Below are positions 16,511 to 26,229 of a DNA stretch of 64,000 bases, in pieces (the stretch's first letter is position 1; each line of letters opens with the position of its first letter). Source of the DNA: DATJPR01 sp963752915. Its GTDB lineage: Bacteria > Bacteroidota > Ignavibacteria > UBA10030 > UBA6906. The translations under genes and the position numbers were made by a program. The stretch is from contig CAVVZZ010000003.1 of assembly GCA_963752915.1 (NCBI GenBank), positions 1 through 64,000 of the forward strand, given 5' to 3'. Below the pieces are notes generated by a model. The model saw nothing but the letters and a program-made list of their open reading frames with translations. It was not told where the DNA came from and did no database searches.

Positions 16511-17992
16511 ATGGTCTCCACCATGCGTTCCAAATCTCCGCGGATACCCTCCACGTCCCGTCTTTCACGCCGCGAAGCACTCCGGACGGCCGGCGGGATC
16601 GTGGCGACGCTCGCATTGAACGGGCCCAACGCCATCCGCGCGTTTGCGCAACCGGATTTTTCGAGTCGGCGTCCGCTCCCGGAGAAGAGGCGTTTCCGGA
16701 GCGACTCGGTGGAAGCAACGATCGCCGCGGTCTCCCGGGACATTGCCGATCCCGAGCTCGCATGGCTCTTTGGGAATTGCTATCCGAATACGCTTGATAC
16801 GACGGTGAGCTTCAGGATGCTGAACGGGAAACCCGACACGTTTGTCATCACCGGCGATATCAACGCCATGTGGCTGCGGGATTCATCAGCCCAGGTCTGG
16901 CCGTACATCGAGCATGCGAAAGACGACATGCCGCTCCGGCTTCTGCTGGCCGGAGTGATCCGGCGACAGGCGCGGTGCATCACCATCGATCCGTATGCGA
17001 ATGCTTTTAACGACGGCCCCACAGGGAGTGAGTGGAAAGACGATCTCACCGACATGAAGCCTGAGCTCCATGAACGGAAATGGGAGATTGATTCCCTCTG
17101 CTACCCGATTCGATTGTCATACGGCTACTGGAAACAGACCGGGGACGCATCCCCCTTTGACGACGCCTGGCGTGCTGCGATGGGGGCTGTCGTACGGACA
17201 TTCAAGGAGCAGCAACGGAAACACGGGAAAGGCCCGTATCACTTTCAGCGCCGCACGACAGTCTGGTATGATACCCTCCCGCTCGACGGGTACGGGAATC
17301 CAACCCGGCCGGTGGGCCTGATCCACTCGGCGTTTCGTCCTTCGGACGATGCGTGCATCTATCCGTTTTTCATCCCGTCGAATTTTTTCGCGGTAACGTC
17401 ACTGCGACAGCTTGCCGAGATATTGGAAACCGAATCGAAGGAAGCGGGGCTCTCCCGGGAATGCAGGGACCTTGCCGACGAAGTCGAAAACGCGATCAGA
17501 CGCTTCGCCACCGTGATGCATGCATCCTATGGGTCTCTATACCCGATGGAGGTCGACGGATTCGGCAACCATCTGTTCATGGACGACGCAAATGTTCCGG
17601 GCCTTCTTTCGTTGCCGTACCTTGGCGCGTGTACAATGGACGATCCGCTTTACCGCGCGACCCGGGCATTCGTGCTCAGCACGGACAATCCGTACTTTTT
17701 CCATGGGAGTGCGGCGGAGGGCATTGGCGGACCGCACGTCGGTCTGGACATGATCTGGCCGCTATCGCTTATCATGCGGGCGATGACCGCGAATGACGAT
17801 GCAGAGATTTTTGAATGCATGAGGGCCCTCAGGGCGACACACGCAGGCACCGGGTTCATGCACGAGAGCTTTCACAAGGATAACCCGGAAAAGTTCACTC
17901 GGTCCTGGTTCGCCTGGGCGAACACGCTGTTCGGAGAGCTGATCGTTCGCGTGCATCGCGAGCGTCCGCGCCTCCTGACGAAGAGCTTCTAG
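16511..17992 (+). CDS. GH125 exo-alpha-1,6-mannosidase, Tat-exported
   Basis: 493 residues. The N-terminus has a twin-arginine signal (SRREALRTAGGIVATLAL, about 19-36). The rest is a full GH125 domain: ITGDINAMWLRDSSAQVWPY, ANAFNDGPTGSEWKDD, ELHERKWEIDSLCYPI, SAFRPSDDACIYPFFIPSNFFAV, MDDANVPGLLSLPY and GGPHVGLDMIWPLSLIMRA are family signatures. Characterised members remove terminal alpha-1,6-mannose from N-glycans and mannan. It begins the glycan cluster, with a secreted esterase and GH92 following on the same strand. ATG 16523 is an alternative start that keeps the Tat motif. Two tatA-like genes lie at 58431-58837. Confidence 0.95.
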   Translation: MVSTMRSKSPRIPSTSRLSRREALRTAGGIVATLALNGPNAIRAFAQPDFSSRRPLPEKRRFRSDSVEATIAAVSRDIADPELAWLFGNCYPNTLDTTVSFRMLNGKPDTFVITGDINAMWLRDSSAQVWPYIEHAKDDMPLRLLLAGVIRRQARCITIDPYANAFNDGPTGSEWKDDLTDMKPELHERKWEIDSLCYPIRLSYGYWKQTGDASPFDDAWRAAMGAVVRTFKEQQRKHGKGPYHFQRRTTVWYDTLPLDGYGNPTRPVGLIHSAFRPSDDACIYPFFIPSNFFAVTSLRQLAEILETESKEAGLSRECRDLADEVENAIRRFATVMHASYGSLYPMEVDGFGNHLFMDDANVPGLLSLPYLGACTMDDPLYRATRAFVLSTDNPYFFHGSAAEGIGGPHVGLDMIWPLSLIMRAMTANDDAEIFECMRALRATHAGTGFMHESFHKDNPEKFTRSWFAWANTLFGELIVRVHRERPRLLTKSF

Positions 17993-18030
17993 GAAAAACC
18001 AATCGAAGTTTCAACTTTTTGGCCATCGCT

Positions 18031-20532
18031 ATGAAAAATCGTCTTCTCCTGCCGTGCACGGTCTTCATGTTGCTGGTGTGCTCGATTTCCGTGAACGATG
18101 TCTTCACTCAGACGATTACCTCCGCGCTCGTTTTGAAGTTGCCTGAAGGATTCAACAATTCACCGATCGCGCCGAACCCGATCGAGGCTATGATTGTGCG
18201 CAATGCGTGGAAGCGCCCGGCTGCCGGTGAGGGCGTACAGTTCGACGGAAGCGAGGCGCATTGGACGCAAGCGACGGCGGGTGCGGACGGATGGTTCCCC
18301 GACTCGTTGTTCAACGGGGCGGCGTACGTGTACGCCGCAGTCGACGTACCGCAGAGTACGGTTCTGTTGCTCACGGGGATGGGGCACGACATCGTCTACG
18401 TCAACGGCGCTCCGAGACCCGGCAACCCGTATGCATCCAAGGAGACGTACGAAGCATGGGAGACACGGTTCGATTATTCGATTCTCCCTGTCGGGCTCCG
18501 GAAGGGAAAAAATGATCTTCTGTTTTTGTGCAGCAGGGGACGATTCAAGGCTGTCTTCACCACAGTCGGAAAACCTGTGCAATTCAACGTCCATGATGTG
18601 ACGGCGCCGGACGTGGTGAATGGGAACGGCCTCTTTGCGTCTATGGCCCTTCCGGTCATCAACGCAACAACGGCCCCGCTGCAGAATCTTCGTGTCCGCT
18701 ACGAGGTGGGCGGCACATCCGCTGAGGTTGCAGTCCCGTCGATCCTGGCGCTCTCGACTCGCAAGGAAGGCTTCGCCATCCGGATCCCCGCGGTAACGGG
18801 TGAATCGATACCCGTCCACCTGACGCTCCTGCACGAGGGAACGACGCTCGATACTGTCAGCATCGCTCTCCGCAATGTTTCGCCGGCGAATGTCCGGCGA
18901 GAGACATTCGTGAGCGACATCGACGGCAGCGTGCAGTACTTTGCGGTCGCACCGGCGACCGGGAACGCGGCGACGCCGAAGGCGCTGATCTTCACGCTGC
19001 ACGGGGCCGGGGTGGAGGCATCGGGACAGGCGGCCGCATACGAACCGAAGTCGTGGGCGACGATCGTCGCGCCGACAAACCGGCGGCCGTATGGTTTCAA
19101 CTGGGAGGACTGGGGGAGAATAGACGCCCTGGAAGTCCTGGAGATTGCACAGCGGGAATACGCGATCGACACGACACGAATCTACATCACCGGTCATTCG
19201 ATGGGCGGGCACGGAGCATGGCAGATCGGCGGGCTGTTCCCCGACCGGTTCGCGGCCGTTGGTCCAAGCGCCGGTTGGATAACCTACTGGTCGTATCGCA
19301 TCCCGGGACAACGTGGAGACACGAGCGACGCCGCACGCATGCTGCGCCGCGCTCTCCAGACCAGCGAGACGCCGGAGTTTGTCAGCAATTTTCTCGGCAA
19401 CGGGCTGTACGTCCTGCACGGCGCGGACGATGATAACGTTCCCATCCGGGAATCCTATCTCATGCTCGACAGCGTGAAACGCGTTTTGCACGACTACGTC
19501 TTTCATGAACAACCAAAAGAAGGCCATTGGTGGGATGAATCGCCGGAACCCGGAGCAGACTGTGTTGACTGGGCGCCGATGATGGACTATTTTGCGCGAC
19601 ATCGGAGACCGTCCAACGAAGAGACGCGTGACGTCACCTTCGTTACCGGGAATCCCGGCGTGTCCTCGCGCAACCGGTGGGTCACGGTGGCAACGCAACA
19701 GCATGCTCTCCAGTTGAGCAGCGTCCAACTCCGGTTCGATCCGGGATTGCGCCGCTTTTCCGGTTCGACGAGGAACGTCCTCTGTCTTGGCCTCGACACG
19801 AGGGTCCTTCCGCCGGGCGATTCGGTCCACATCGCAATCGACGGTTCCCGTCTGGATGTCCAGCAACCTGCAGGTGGAGCGAATATCGTGTGGCTGAGAA
19901 ACGACGATGCTCACTGGATCCTTTCCGGAGCCCCCGACCCGTCCTGGAAAACACCCGAACGCTCCGGACCGTTCAAAGACGCGTTTCGGAACCATGTCAT
20001 CCTCGTCTACGGTACTCACGGCACTGTCGAAGAGAACGCCCTCGTGCTCGAACGCGTGCGGTATGACGAGGAAAAATTCTGGTACCAGGGGAATGGTTCG
20101 ATCGACGTCGTATCCGATCGCGAGTGTACCGAAGCGATGATCCGGGACCGCAATGTCATTCTCTATGGCAATGCGACGACCAACGCGAAGTGGAAGGATC
20201 TCCTGGCGGATTCTCCCGTGACCGTCCGCAGCAATGTCGTCGAGATCTCCGGAAAGTCCTTCGGCGGAGATGACCTCTGTGCGCTGTTTCTCCGTCCACG
20301 AAAAGGCTCCCCGAATCTGTCCGTCGGGGTTGTCGGAGCCACGGGCGCCGAAGGATTGCGCCTGATGGACCGGGTTCCGTACTTCAATTCCTACCTCGGT
20401 GTCCCCGATCTCCTGGTCTTGCGGTCGAATGTCGTCACGGCGGGCGAGCAAGGGCTTGTCTGCACCGGATTTTTCGGGTATGATTGGAGCATGGATCACG
20501 GCGATTTCGTTTGGTCTGCATCTTCACACTAA
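18031..20532 (+). CDS. secreted alpha/beta-hydrolase, prolyl-oligopeptidase/CE1-esterase-like
   Basis: 833 residues from ATG 18031 (TTG 18019 is possible). Signal peptide LLPCTVFMLLVCSISVNDVF, an N-terminal beta-rich region (about 50-290), then an alpha/beta-hydrolase domain with the nucleophile elbow GHSMGGHGAW (about residue 389), an Asp in HGADDDNVP and a His in KEGHWWDES, giving a complete Ser-Asp-His triad. The C-terminal 300 residues form another region without a recognised family. Such proteins are annotated as S9-like peptidases or feruloyl/acetyl esterases. Beside GH125 and GH92, removal of acyl groups from a glycan is a fair inference. It ends 20 bases before the GH92 start, so the genes are probably in one operon. 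Confidence 0.8.
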   Translation: MKNRLLLPCTVFMLLVCSISVNDVFTQTITSALVLKLPEGFNNSPIAPNPIEAMIVRNAWKRPAAGEGVQFDGSEAHWTQATAGADGWFPDSLFNGAAYVYAAVDVPQSTVLLLTGMGHDIVYVNGAPRPGNPYASKETYEAWETRFDYSILPVGLRKGKNDLLFLCSRGRFKAVFTTVGKPVQFNVHDVTAPDVVNGNGLFASMALPVINATTAPLQNLRVRYEVGGTSAEVAVPSILALSTRKEGFAIRIPAVTGESIPVHLTLLHEGTTLDTVSIALRNVSPANVRRETFVSDIDGSVQYFAVAPATGNAATPKALIFTLHGAGVEASGQAAAYEPKSWATIVAPTNRRPYGFNWEDWGRIDALEVLEIAQREYAIDTTRIYITGHSMGGHGAWQIGGLFPDRFAAVGPSAGWITYWSYRIPGQRGDTSDAARMLRRALQTSETPEFVSNFLGNGLYVLHGADDDNVPIRESYLMLDSVKRVLHDYVFHEQPKEGHWWDESPEPGADCVDWAPMMDYFARHRRPSNEETRDVTFVTGNPGVSSRNRWVTVATQQHALQLSSVQLRFDPGLRRFSGSTRNVLCLGLDTRVLPPGDSVHIAIDGSRLDVQQPAGGANIVWLRNDDAHWILSGAPDPSWKTPERSGPFKDAFRNHVILVYGTHGTVEENALVLERVRYDEEKFWYQGNGSIDVVSDRECTEAMIRDRNVILYGNATTNAKWKDLLADSPVTVRSNVVEISGKSFGGDDLCALFLRPRKGSPNLSVGVVGATGAEGLRLMDRVPYFNSYLGVPDLLVLRSNVVTAGEQGLVCTGFFGYDWSMDHGDFVWSASSH

Positions 20533-20552
20533 TCCCTGTCAGGAGTATTCGC

Positions 20553-23500
20553 ATGCGATTGTTTGCCTGCATTTCCGGAGCGTTGGCGGTCCTCGCATCA
20601 CTGGCCTTTTCTCAGCCGCAGAAGGCTGACCTTACGACATACGTCGATCCGTTCCTGGGGACCGGTGGGCACGGACATACGTATCCGGGGGCGACCGTGC
20701 CATTCGGCATGGTGCAACTGAGCCCGGACAACGGCCGCGTCGGGTGGGACTGGTGTTCCGGGTATCACTACTCCGATTCAATGATTGTCGGCTTCAGTCA
20801 CACTCATTTGAGCGGAACGGGGTGCGCGGATCTCGGCGACATCGGCCTGATGCCGGGCACGTCGCTCCAGGCCCTTGAGGAATCCCGAGGTTCGAAATTC
20901 AGCCATGTTCAGGAATTTGCCGTGCCGGGCTATTATCGCGTCACCCTCAATGACGGCAATATCCTCGTGGAACTGACAGCGACCGATCACGTTGGGTTCC
21001 ATCGCTATACATTCCCGTCCGGCGATTCCTGTGCGCTTCTCGTGAACTTGCTGAGGGGACAGGAAGACAATGCGACGGACACACATCTGAAGATTGTCAG
21101 TCCTACGCAGATCTCCGGCTACAGATTCTCCAACGGTTGGGCGCCGGACCAGAGGATTTTCTTCGCGGCGACATTCTCGAGACCGTTCGTCCGTGTATTG
21201 CTTGCCGACAGTGGAATGACGTATCGCAGCGGCACCTCTGCAAGAGGGACGGGGGTCCGGGCAGTATTTCTCTTCGGCTCCGCCGTGACTGGCCAGCCGC
21301 TCCTCGTGAAAGTCGGTGTCTCCTCTTCGTCCGAAAACGAAGCCATGAAAAATCTCGATGCGGAGATTCCAGGCTGGGATTTCGACGCAGTCCGCATGTC
21401 CGCACACTCGTCGTGGGAAAAAGAACTGGAAAAAGTGAAAATTGAAACGCCGGACCCGCAGACGAAAACCGTCTTCTACACGGCAATGTACCACGCGTTT
21501 CTTGCCCCAACCGAATTCAGCGATGTGGACGGATCCTACCGGGACGCCAACGGGAGGCTCCATCGGACGAACGGGTTCCCGTACTATTCCACATACTCGT
21601 TGTGGGACACCTACAGGGCGGCCCACCCGCTCTATACCATTCTTCAACCGGAACGGGTCAATGGATTGATGCAGTCGATGATCGAGTTTTCGAAACAGAG
21701 CGGCTATCTCCCCATATGGCCGCTTGCGGCAAACGAAACGAATTGCATGGTCGGCTATCACTCCGTCCCCCCTCTCGTGGATGCCTACCTCAAGGGGTTC
21801 AGGGGTTTTCATGCAGCCGATGCGCTTGCAGCAATGGTGAAGACTTCGACGAGGGACCACCGCGGACTGCGATACTATTCGACCGACGCGCCGGCGTCCG
21901 TTGTCCGGAGGTTGTCCGAAGAAACGACCGCGTTCCGTGAGGTCGGTATTGCTGCAGGTTCGGTCGTTGTTTCGGGGTACGCCTCGAAGCTTTCTGGAGA
22001 TTCCATCGAGTATCATTCGAGTGACCCGACGGTTCAGCGTGCCCTGATTGTACGGGCTTCGGACGGAATGCACTCGATTGAATGGTCCACCGCATCGGTT
22101 CCGGAGGGTGCCGGAAACGCCCCGCGGGGGTTCGTCTGGATGGCCGGGGTTGGGTCCGCCAAGGGATCGCACGCGTTCGTCCTTTCGGTGAACGGGGATT
22201 CTCTTCTCACCTTCCACAGCGCCGGCAGCCCTGCCGATAGGTCCTGGTCCGTCGATGGCAGACACGGGACGCGTCTCTCCTTTGCCGCGCAATCGGTGGA
22301 TGACTTCGGAGATCTGTTTGGGAATTTTCTTCTCACGCTCCCTGCTGACCTCGCGCCTCCCGGCAAATCGCTCACCGTGCGCATCATCGGGGAAAAGGCC
22401 GAGAGCGGGGACTGGATCATGACCTTCGAGCATCCGCTGACGGAGTGTTTCCGCGTGAGCAACGAGTTCGGGTTTGTCCACCGCGCCAAGAAAAGTCTTC
22501 AGCTGCTCCGCGTCGATGTCGAACACCTGGGTGCGACGACCAGGGCGACCCTGGCCGCAAACGGGGTCGATCCGCTGAAGGTCACTCTCGTTCCGGGGCA
22601 GTCTACCCTCTACCTTCCTGTTCCAAGGGTGGAAAGAGAAACATCGCTGCCGGTTCGCGTTGAAACGGGAAAAACGCCGGGTCTCGCGGACGATGTTGTC
22701 GTCCGCCCGATGAAAGCGGTGGATTATGTGCCGGCGGACAAGGATCGTGAGTCCGTCTCAAAAACGCTGGAGTATGCCATTGATGATTTCTCCATCGCCA
22801 CAATGGCGAAGGCGATGGGGAACACGAGCGTGGCGAAAACGTATGATCGTCGCGCGGAGTACTATCGCAACCTGTTTGATCCGTCAACAGGATTTTTCCG
22901 GGGACGGAATCTGGACGGATCGTGGGTAACGCCGTTCAACCCGCGGTTCTCCACGGAAAAACAGCCGGAATACACCGAGGGGAATGCGTGGCAGTACCTG
23001 TGGCTCGTGCCGGAGGAGATCCCGGGGCTGATGTCACTGCTCGGAGGCAGGGAGAAATTCGATGTCAAGCTCGATTCGCTCTTCAACCAAAGCTCCGATC
23101 TCAACGACACCGGCGCGCCTCCCGATGAGTCGGGTCTCGTCGGCCTGTATGCCCAGGGGAACGAGCCGAGTCACCATATCGCGTACCTGTACGACTATGA
23201 CGGGAATCCCTGGAAAACGCAGCGCCTTGTCCACCGGATCATGAGGGACTTCTACAAGGTTGGCATTGCCGGACTCTGTGGCAACGAAGACTGCGGTCAA
23301 ATGTCGGCGTGGTATTTGTTCAGCGCTCTCGGGTTCTATCCCGTCACGCCTATCGGCGGCGTGTATGTGATGGGGAGCCCGATGGTCAGCAAGGCAGTGA
23401 TCAACGTCGGTCATGGGAAGACTTTCACCATCGAAGCAAAGAACCTTTCGGCCGAGAACTATTACATACAATCGGCAGTGCTCAACGGGAAGCCGCTGGA

Positions 23501-23627
23501 CATGCCCTGGTTCACTCACAGCACAATTCTCAAAGGGGGAACACTGACACTGGTGATGGGCTCACAACGGAATACTCGCTGGGGGAGCGACCCCTCGGCC
23601 ATGCCCCCGACCCTTCCACCGCGATGA
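20553..23627 (+). CDS. GH92 alpha-mannosidase with a large insertion in the catalytic domain
   Basis: 1024 residues from ATG 20553, preceded by CAGGAG. Signal peptide (LFACISGALAVLASLAFS), GH92 N-terminal domain (YVDPFLGTGGHGHTYPGATVPFGM ... FSHTHLSGTGC) and catalytic barrel with LWDTYRAAHPLY, GNEPSHHIAYLYD and CGNEDCGQMSAWYLFSALGFYPV. Typical family members have about 750 residues. Here about 275 residues (roughly 445-720) sit between DHRGLRYYS and DYVPADKDRESVSKTLEY, which are nearly adjacent in ordinary GH92 enzymes. The insert (IEYHSSDPTVQRALIVRASDG, then GSHAFVLSVNG) resembles a beta-sandwich module. The product hydrolyses alpha-mannosides outside the cell. The next gene starts by ATGA overlap. 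Confidence 0.93.
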   Translation: MRLFACISGALAVLASLAFSQPQKADLTTYVDPFLGTGGHGHTYPGATVPFGMVQLSPDNGRVGWDWCSGYHYSDSMIVGFSHTHLSGTGCADLGDIGLMPGTSLQALEESRGSKFSHVQEFAVPGYYRVTLNDGNILVELTATDHVGFHRYTFPSGDSCALLVNLLRGQEDNATDTHLKIVSPTQISGYRFSNGWAPDQRIFFAATFSRPFVRVLLADSGMTYRSGTSARGTGVRAVFLFGSAVTGQPLLVKVGVSSSSENEAMKNLDAEIPGWDFDAVRMSAHSSWEKELEKVKIETPDPQTKTVFYTAMYHAFLAPTEFSDVDGSYRDANGRLHRTNGFPYYSTYSLWDTYRAAHPLYTILQPERVNGLMQSMIEFSKQSGYLPIWPLAANETNCMVGYHSVPPLVDAYLKGFRGFHAADALAAMVKTSTRDHRGLRYYSTDAPASVVRRLSEETTAFREVGIAAGSVVVSGYASKLSGDSIEYHSSDPTVQRALIVRASDGMHSIEWSTASVPEGAGNAPRGFVWMAGVGSAKGSHAFVLSVNGDSLLTFHSAGSPADRSWSVDGRHGTRLSFAAQSVDDFGDLFGNFLLTLPADLAPPGKSLTVRIIGEKAESGDWIMTFEHPLTECFRVSNEFGFVHRAKKSLQLLRVDVEHLGATTRATLAANGVDPLKVTLVPGQSTLYLPVPRVERETSLPVRVETGKTPGLADDVVVRPMKAVDYVPADKDRESVSKTLEYAIDDFSIATMAKAMGNTSVAKTYDRRAEYYRNLFDPSTGFFRGRNLDGSWVTPFNPRFSTEKQPEYTEGNAWQYLWLVPEEIPGLMSLLGGREKFDVKLDSLFNQSSDLNDTGAPPDESGLVGLYAQGNEPSHHIAYLYDYDGNPWKTQRLVHRIMRDFYKVGIAGLCGNEDCGQMSAWYLFSALGFYPVTPIGGVYVMGSPMVSKAVINVGHGKTFTIEAKNLSAENYYIQSAVLNGKPLDMPWFTHSTILKGGTLTLVMGSQRNTRWGSDPSAMPPTLPPR

Positions 23628-24688
23628 AATACCCCATCCAGGCATCGCTGCTGGCTTGCATGGTCATTGCGGGGTGCGGCCCGACGGCGGTTCTCCAAAC
23701 ATTCCATGACCCGCCCCGCCCGCGAGGCTATGTCGCCTACAAGACGCCGGTCCCCATCGTTATCGACGGGGACCTGAACGATCCTGCATGGCAGAGTGCG
23801 GCATGGACGGAGGACTTTCTCGATATCGAGGGCGACATGAAACCCCGCCCGCGGTTCCGCACGCGTGCGAAGATGACGTGGGACGATGATGCGCTGTACA
23901 TCGGCGCGGAAATTCAGGAGCCCGACGTATGGGCAACCCTGACGAAGCGCGACACGGTCATCTTTTATGACAACGACTTTGAAGTGTTCATCGATCCCAA
24001 CAGCGACAATCAGGAGTACTATGAGTTTGAGATGAATGCGCTGAACACCGTGTGGGATTTGTTTCTCCCGAAAGCCTATCGGGATTCCGGCTCGGCGCAC
24101 AATGAGTGGGACATCGCAGGACTGCGCACCGCCGTCAGGGTCCACGGTACGATCAATAATCCTGCCGATGCAGACACCGGTTGGACGGTCGAAATCGCGA
24201 TGCCATGGAAGGCGCTTGCTCAATACGCCCATCGCCCGGCTCCGCCGGAAAGCGGTGATCAATGGCGGATCAATTTCTCAAGAGTCGAGTGGAGGACCGA
24301 CAAGGTCGACGGCGGCTACCGAAAGATCGGCGGACTTCGGGAGGACAACTGGGTCTGGTCCCCGCAGTGGGTGGTTGATATGCACCAGCCGGAACTCTGG
24401 GGCTATGTGCAGTTTTCCGCCTCCCGACCGGGAAGCGATTCCTTGCGCGCGGATCCCTCGTGGCCGGCCCGGATCGCGTTGTACCGCGTGTACAAGGCTG
24501 AAAAGGCGTTCCGCAAAGAGCATGGGCGGTATTCGTCATCGCCGGAAGAACTGGGGTTCGCTGCGGAATTCAACGCGATCAGTCTCTCGATCCTGCCGCG
24601 GCCCGGTGGATTCACTGCGACGGTGCGCACAGGAGGGATTGTCGTCCATGAAACGGAAGATTCCCGTTGCTGGGTCGATGGGCAATGA
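23624..24688 (+). CDS. CBM9-like carbohydrate-binding lipoprotein
   Basis: 354 residues; the ATG overlaps the GH92 stop (ATGA). Lipoprotein signal with lipobox VIAGC. The fold is CBM9-like (DOMON-related): VPIVIDGDLNDPAWQSAAWTEDFLDIEG, AKMTWDDDALYIGAEIQEPDVWATL, DNDFEVFIDPNSDNQEYYEFEMNAL and WTVEIAMPWKAL are the standard landmarks. It would bind a glycan at the cell surface or in the periplasm. The C-terminal 100 residues (IALYRVYKAEKAFRKEHGRY) look like a helical, pilin-type tail region of unknown role. The next gene also starts by ATGA overlap. Confidence 0.88.
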   Translation: MKYPIQASLLACMVIAGCGPTAVLQTFHDPPRPRGYVAYKTPVPIVIDGDLNDPAWQSAAWTEDFLDIEGDMKPRPRFRTRAKMTWDDDALYIGAEIQEPDVWATLTKRDTVIFYDNDFEVFIDPNSDNQEYYEFEMNALNTVWDLFLPKAYRDSGSAHNEWDIAGLRTAVRVHGTINNPADADTGWTVEIAMPWKALAQYAHRPAPPESGDQWRINFSRVEWRTDKVDGGYRKIGGLREDNWVWSPQWVVDMHQPELWGYVQFSASRPGSDSLRADPSWPARIALYRVYKAEKAFRKEHGRYSSSPEELGFAAEFNAISLSILPRPGGFTATVRTGGIVVHETEDSRCWVDGQ

Positions 24689-26139
24689 AAAAACGGGGCG
24701 TCGGTCTGTCCACCGGAACGCTTGCGATCGTCGACACGGAGACGACGCACGCGAGTCCCGTGTATGGCCGGATCATCGAGATCGGAGTATTGCGGATTGA
24801 AAATGGGGAAGTGCGACGGACATTCCATTCGCTGTTCAATCCCGAACGCCCGGTCCAGCCGGAGGTTGAACTTGTCACCGGGATCAGCGCCGCGGAACTC
24901 TCATCCGCACCGGTGTTTGCCGATGTTGCCGTGCGTCTGCTGAACGTCCTCGATGGGGCGCTCTTTGTCGCGCATAACGCAAAGTTCGACTACGCATTCC
25001 TCCGAAACGAGTTTCAGCGCGTTGGTCGGACGTTTTCCGCGCGATCCCTGGACACCGTCGCTCTTTCGAAGCGGTTGTTCCCCGAGTCCCTGCATCACGA
25101 TCTGAGCAGCCTGATCGCCCGGTACAATCTCGACTGTCCGCACCGTCATCGGGCGCTGGACGATGCCAAGGCGCTGTGGCAATTCTTACAGTATGCGCAA
25201 TCGACGATCAGCGCAGATGTTCTTTCGGAGGCCATCCGCTCGGTGGCAGGCGAGAACACTCCTCCGAATCTCTCGAAAGACGCATTACGATCGCTGCCGG
25301 AAGGGACGGGCGTCTATCTCTTCTACGGTCCGCGGGGTGAGCTCCTGTACGTCGGGAAGAGCGTCAATATCCGCAGGCGCGTTCAGTCGCACTTCAGCAT
25401 GACCGGGTCGGAGGCGAACGGGCTGCAACTCCTGCAGCAGACCCATCACGTCGAAGCCCGCCTGACGTCCGGAGAACTGGGCGCACTCCTGCTCGAATCC
25501 CGCCTGATCAAAGAGCTCCGTCCGGTGTACAATCGCGCCGCGAGAAGAAAACGTGAACTGATCGTCCTCCTCCGGGAAACAAATGAGGCTGGATATGCAA
25601 CGGCCACGGTGGAGTCCCGTGATCATATCGAACCCGCGGAACTCGATTCGATCCTGACAGTTTTTAAACACCGCACGCAAGCACGCGAATTCCTCACTGA
25701 CATTTCGAAAGAACATGAACTCTGCCTCAAGCTCCTTGGCCTCGAGAAGACCAGGGATTCGTGCTTCCAGTACCAGTTGCACCGATGCCACGGGGCATGT
25801 ATCGGCGAAGAGGATCCGCGCTTGTATAACGCGCGTTTCGACGAAGCATTCTCGAAGAGGCGCATCCAGTCCTGGCCGTATCGGGGGTCGATCCTCATCA
25901 CCGAACGCAATGAGGACGGCACGGGAGGAGAGTCGTTTCTTGTCGATCATTGGTGCCTCCTCTTGTCAGCTCGCCATTCCGACGACGGCTTTCAGGAAGT
26001 GATCCCCGGGCTCGAACGGTTTGACTATGACAGCTACAAGTTGATTTATCGGTTCTTGAAGGAACCGCGCAACCGGAAGAAGGTCCGCGTCCTTTCTCCT
26101 CCGGAAGTGGCTGCACTGTTTGCCCAGTCGCAGTCGTAA
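24685..26139 (+). CDS. DnaQ-like 3'-5' exonuclease fused to GIY-YIG (UvrC-type) nuclease
   Basis: 484 residues from ATG 24685, overlapping the previous stop. Domain 1 (about 10-165) is a DEDDh exonuclease: VDTETTHA (D17, E19), HNAKFDYAFL and HRALDDAKALWQFL. Domain 2 (about 200-290) is a GIY-YIG endonuclease: GTGVYLFYGPRGELLYVGKSVNIRRRVQSHFS, with a downstream Glu in ALLLESRLIKELRP. The remaining 190 residues include C-x-C/H positions (CFQYQLHRCHGACIGEEDP) as in UvrC/Cho proteins. Such fusions are known in several phyla and are annotated as exonuclease or UvrC-like repair proteins. Its placement by double ATGA coupling inside a glycan operon is odd. Confidence 0.9.
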   Translation: MKKRGVGLSTGTLAIVDTETTHASPVYGRIIEIGVLRIENGEVRRTFHSLFNPERPVQPEVELVTGISAAELSSAPVFADVAVRLLNVLDGALFVAHNAKFDYAFLRNEFQRVGRTFSARSLDTVALSKRLFPESLHHDLSSLIARYNLDCPHRHRALDDAKALWQFLQYAQSTISADVLSEAIRSVAGENTPPNLSKDALRSLPEGTGVYLFYGPRGELLYVGKSVNIRRRVQSHFSMTGSEANGLQLLQQTHHVEARLTSGELGALLLESRLIKELRPVYNRAARRKRELIVLLRETNEAGYATATVESRDHIEPAELDSILTVFKHRTQAREFLTDISKEHELCLKLLGLEKTRDSCFQYQLHRCHGACIGEEDPRLYNARFDEAFSKRRIQSWPYRGSILITERNEDGTGGESFLVDHWCLLLSARHSDDGFQEVIPGLERFDYDSYKLIYRFLKEPRNRKKVRVLSPPEVAALFAQSQS

Positions 26140-26229
26140 GACCCTGTTCCGGTCGTCGAGCGAACGCTCGCGGCACCGGCGCGACATGGTACGTGTACTC
26201 TATCTCCCCAACCCCGTGGAAGACATCAT

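Noticed and set aside
18160..20499. A 779-codon reverse frame opposite the secreted hydrolase
   Set aside because: Arg/Val/Asp-rich translation without domains, exactly antisense to a gene with a signal peptide and a Ser-Asp-His triad.
20778..22526. A 582-codon reverse frame opposite GH92
   Set aside because: Antisense shadow; no family resemblance, no ribosome-binding site.
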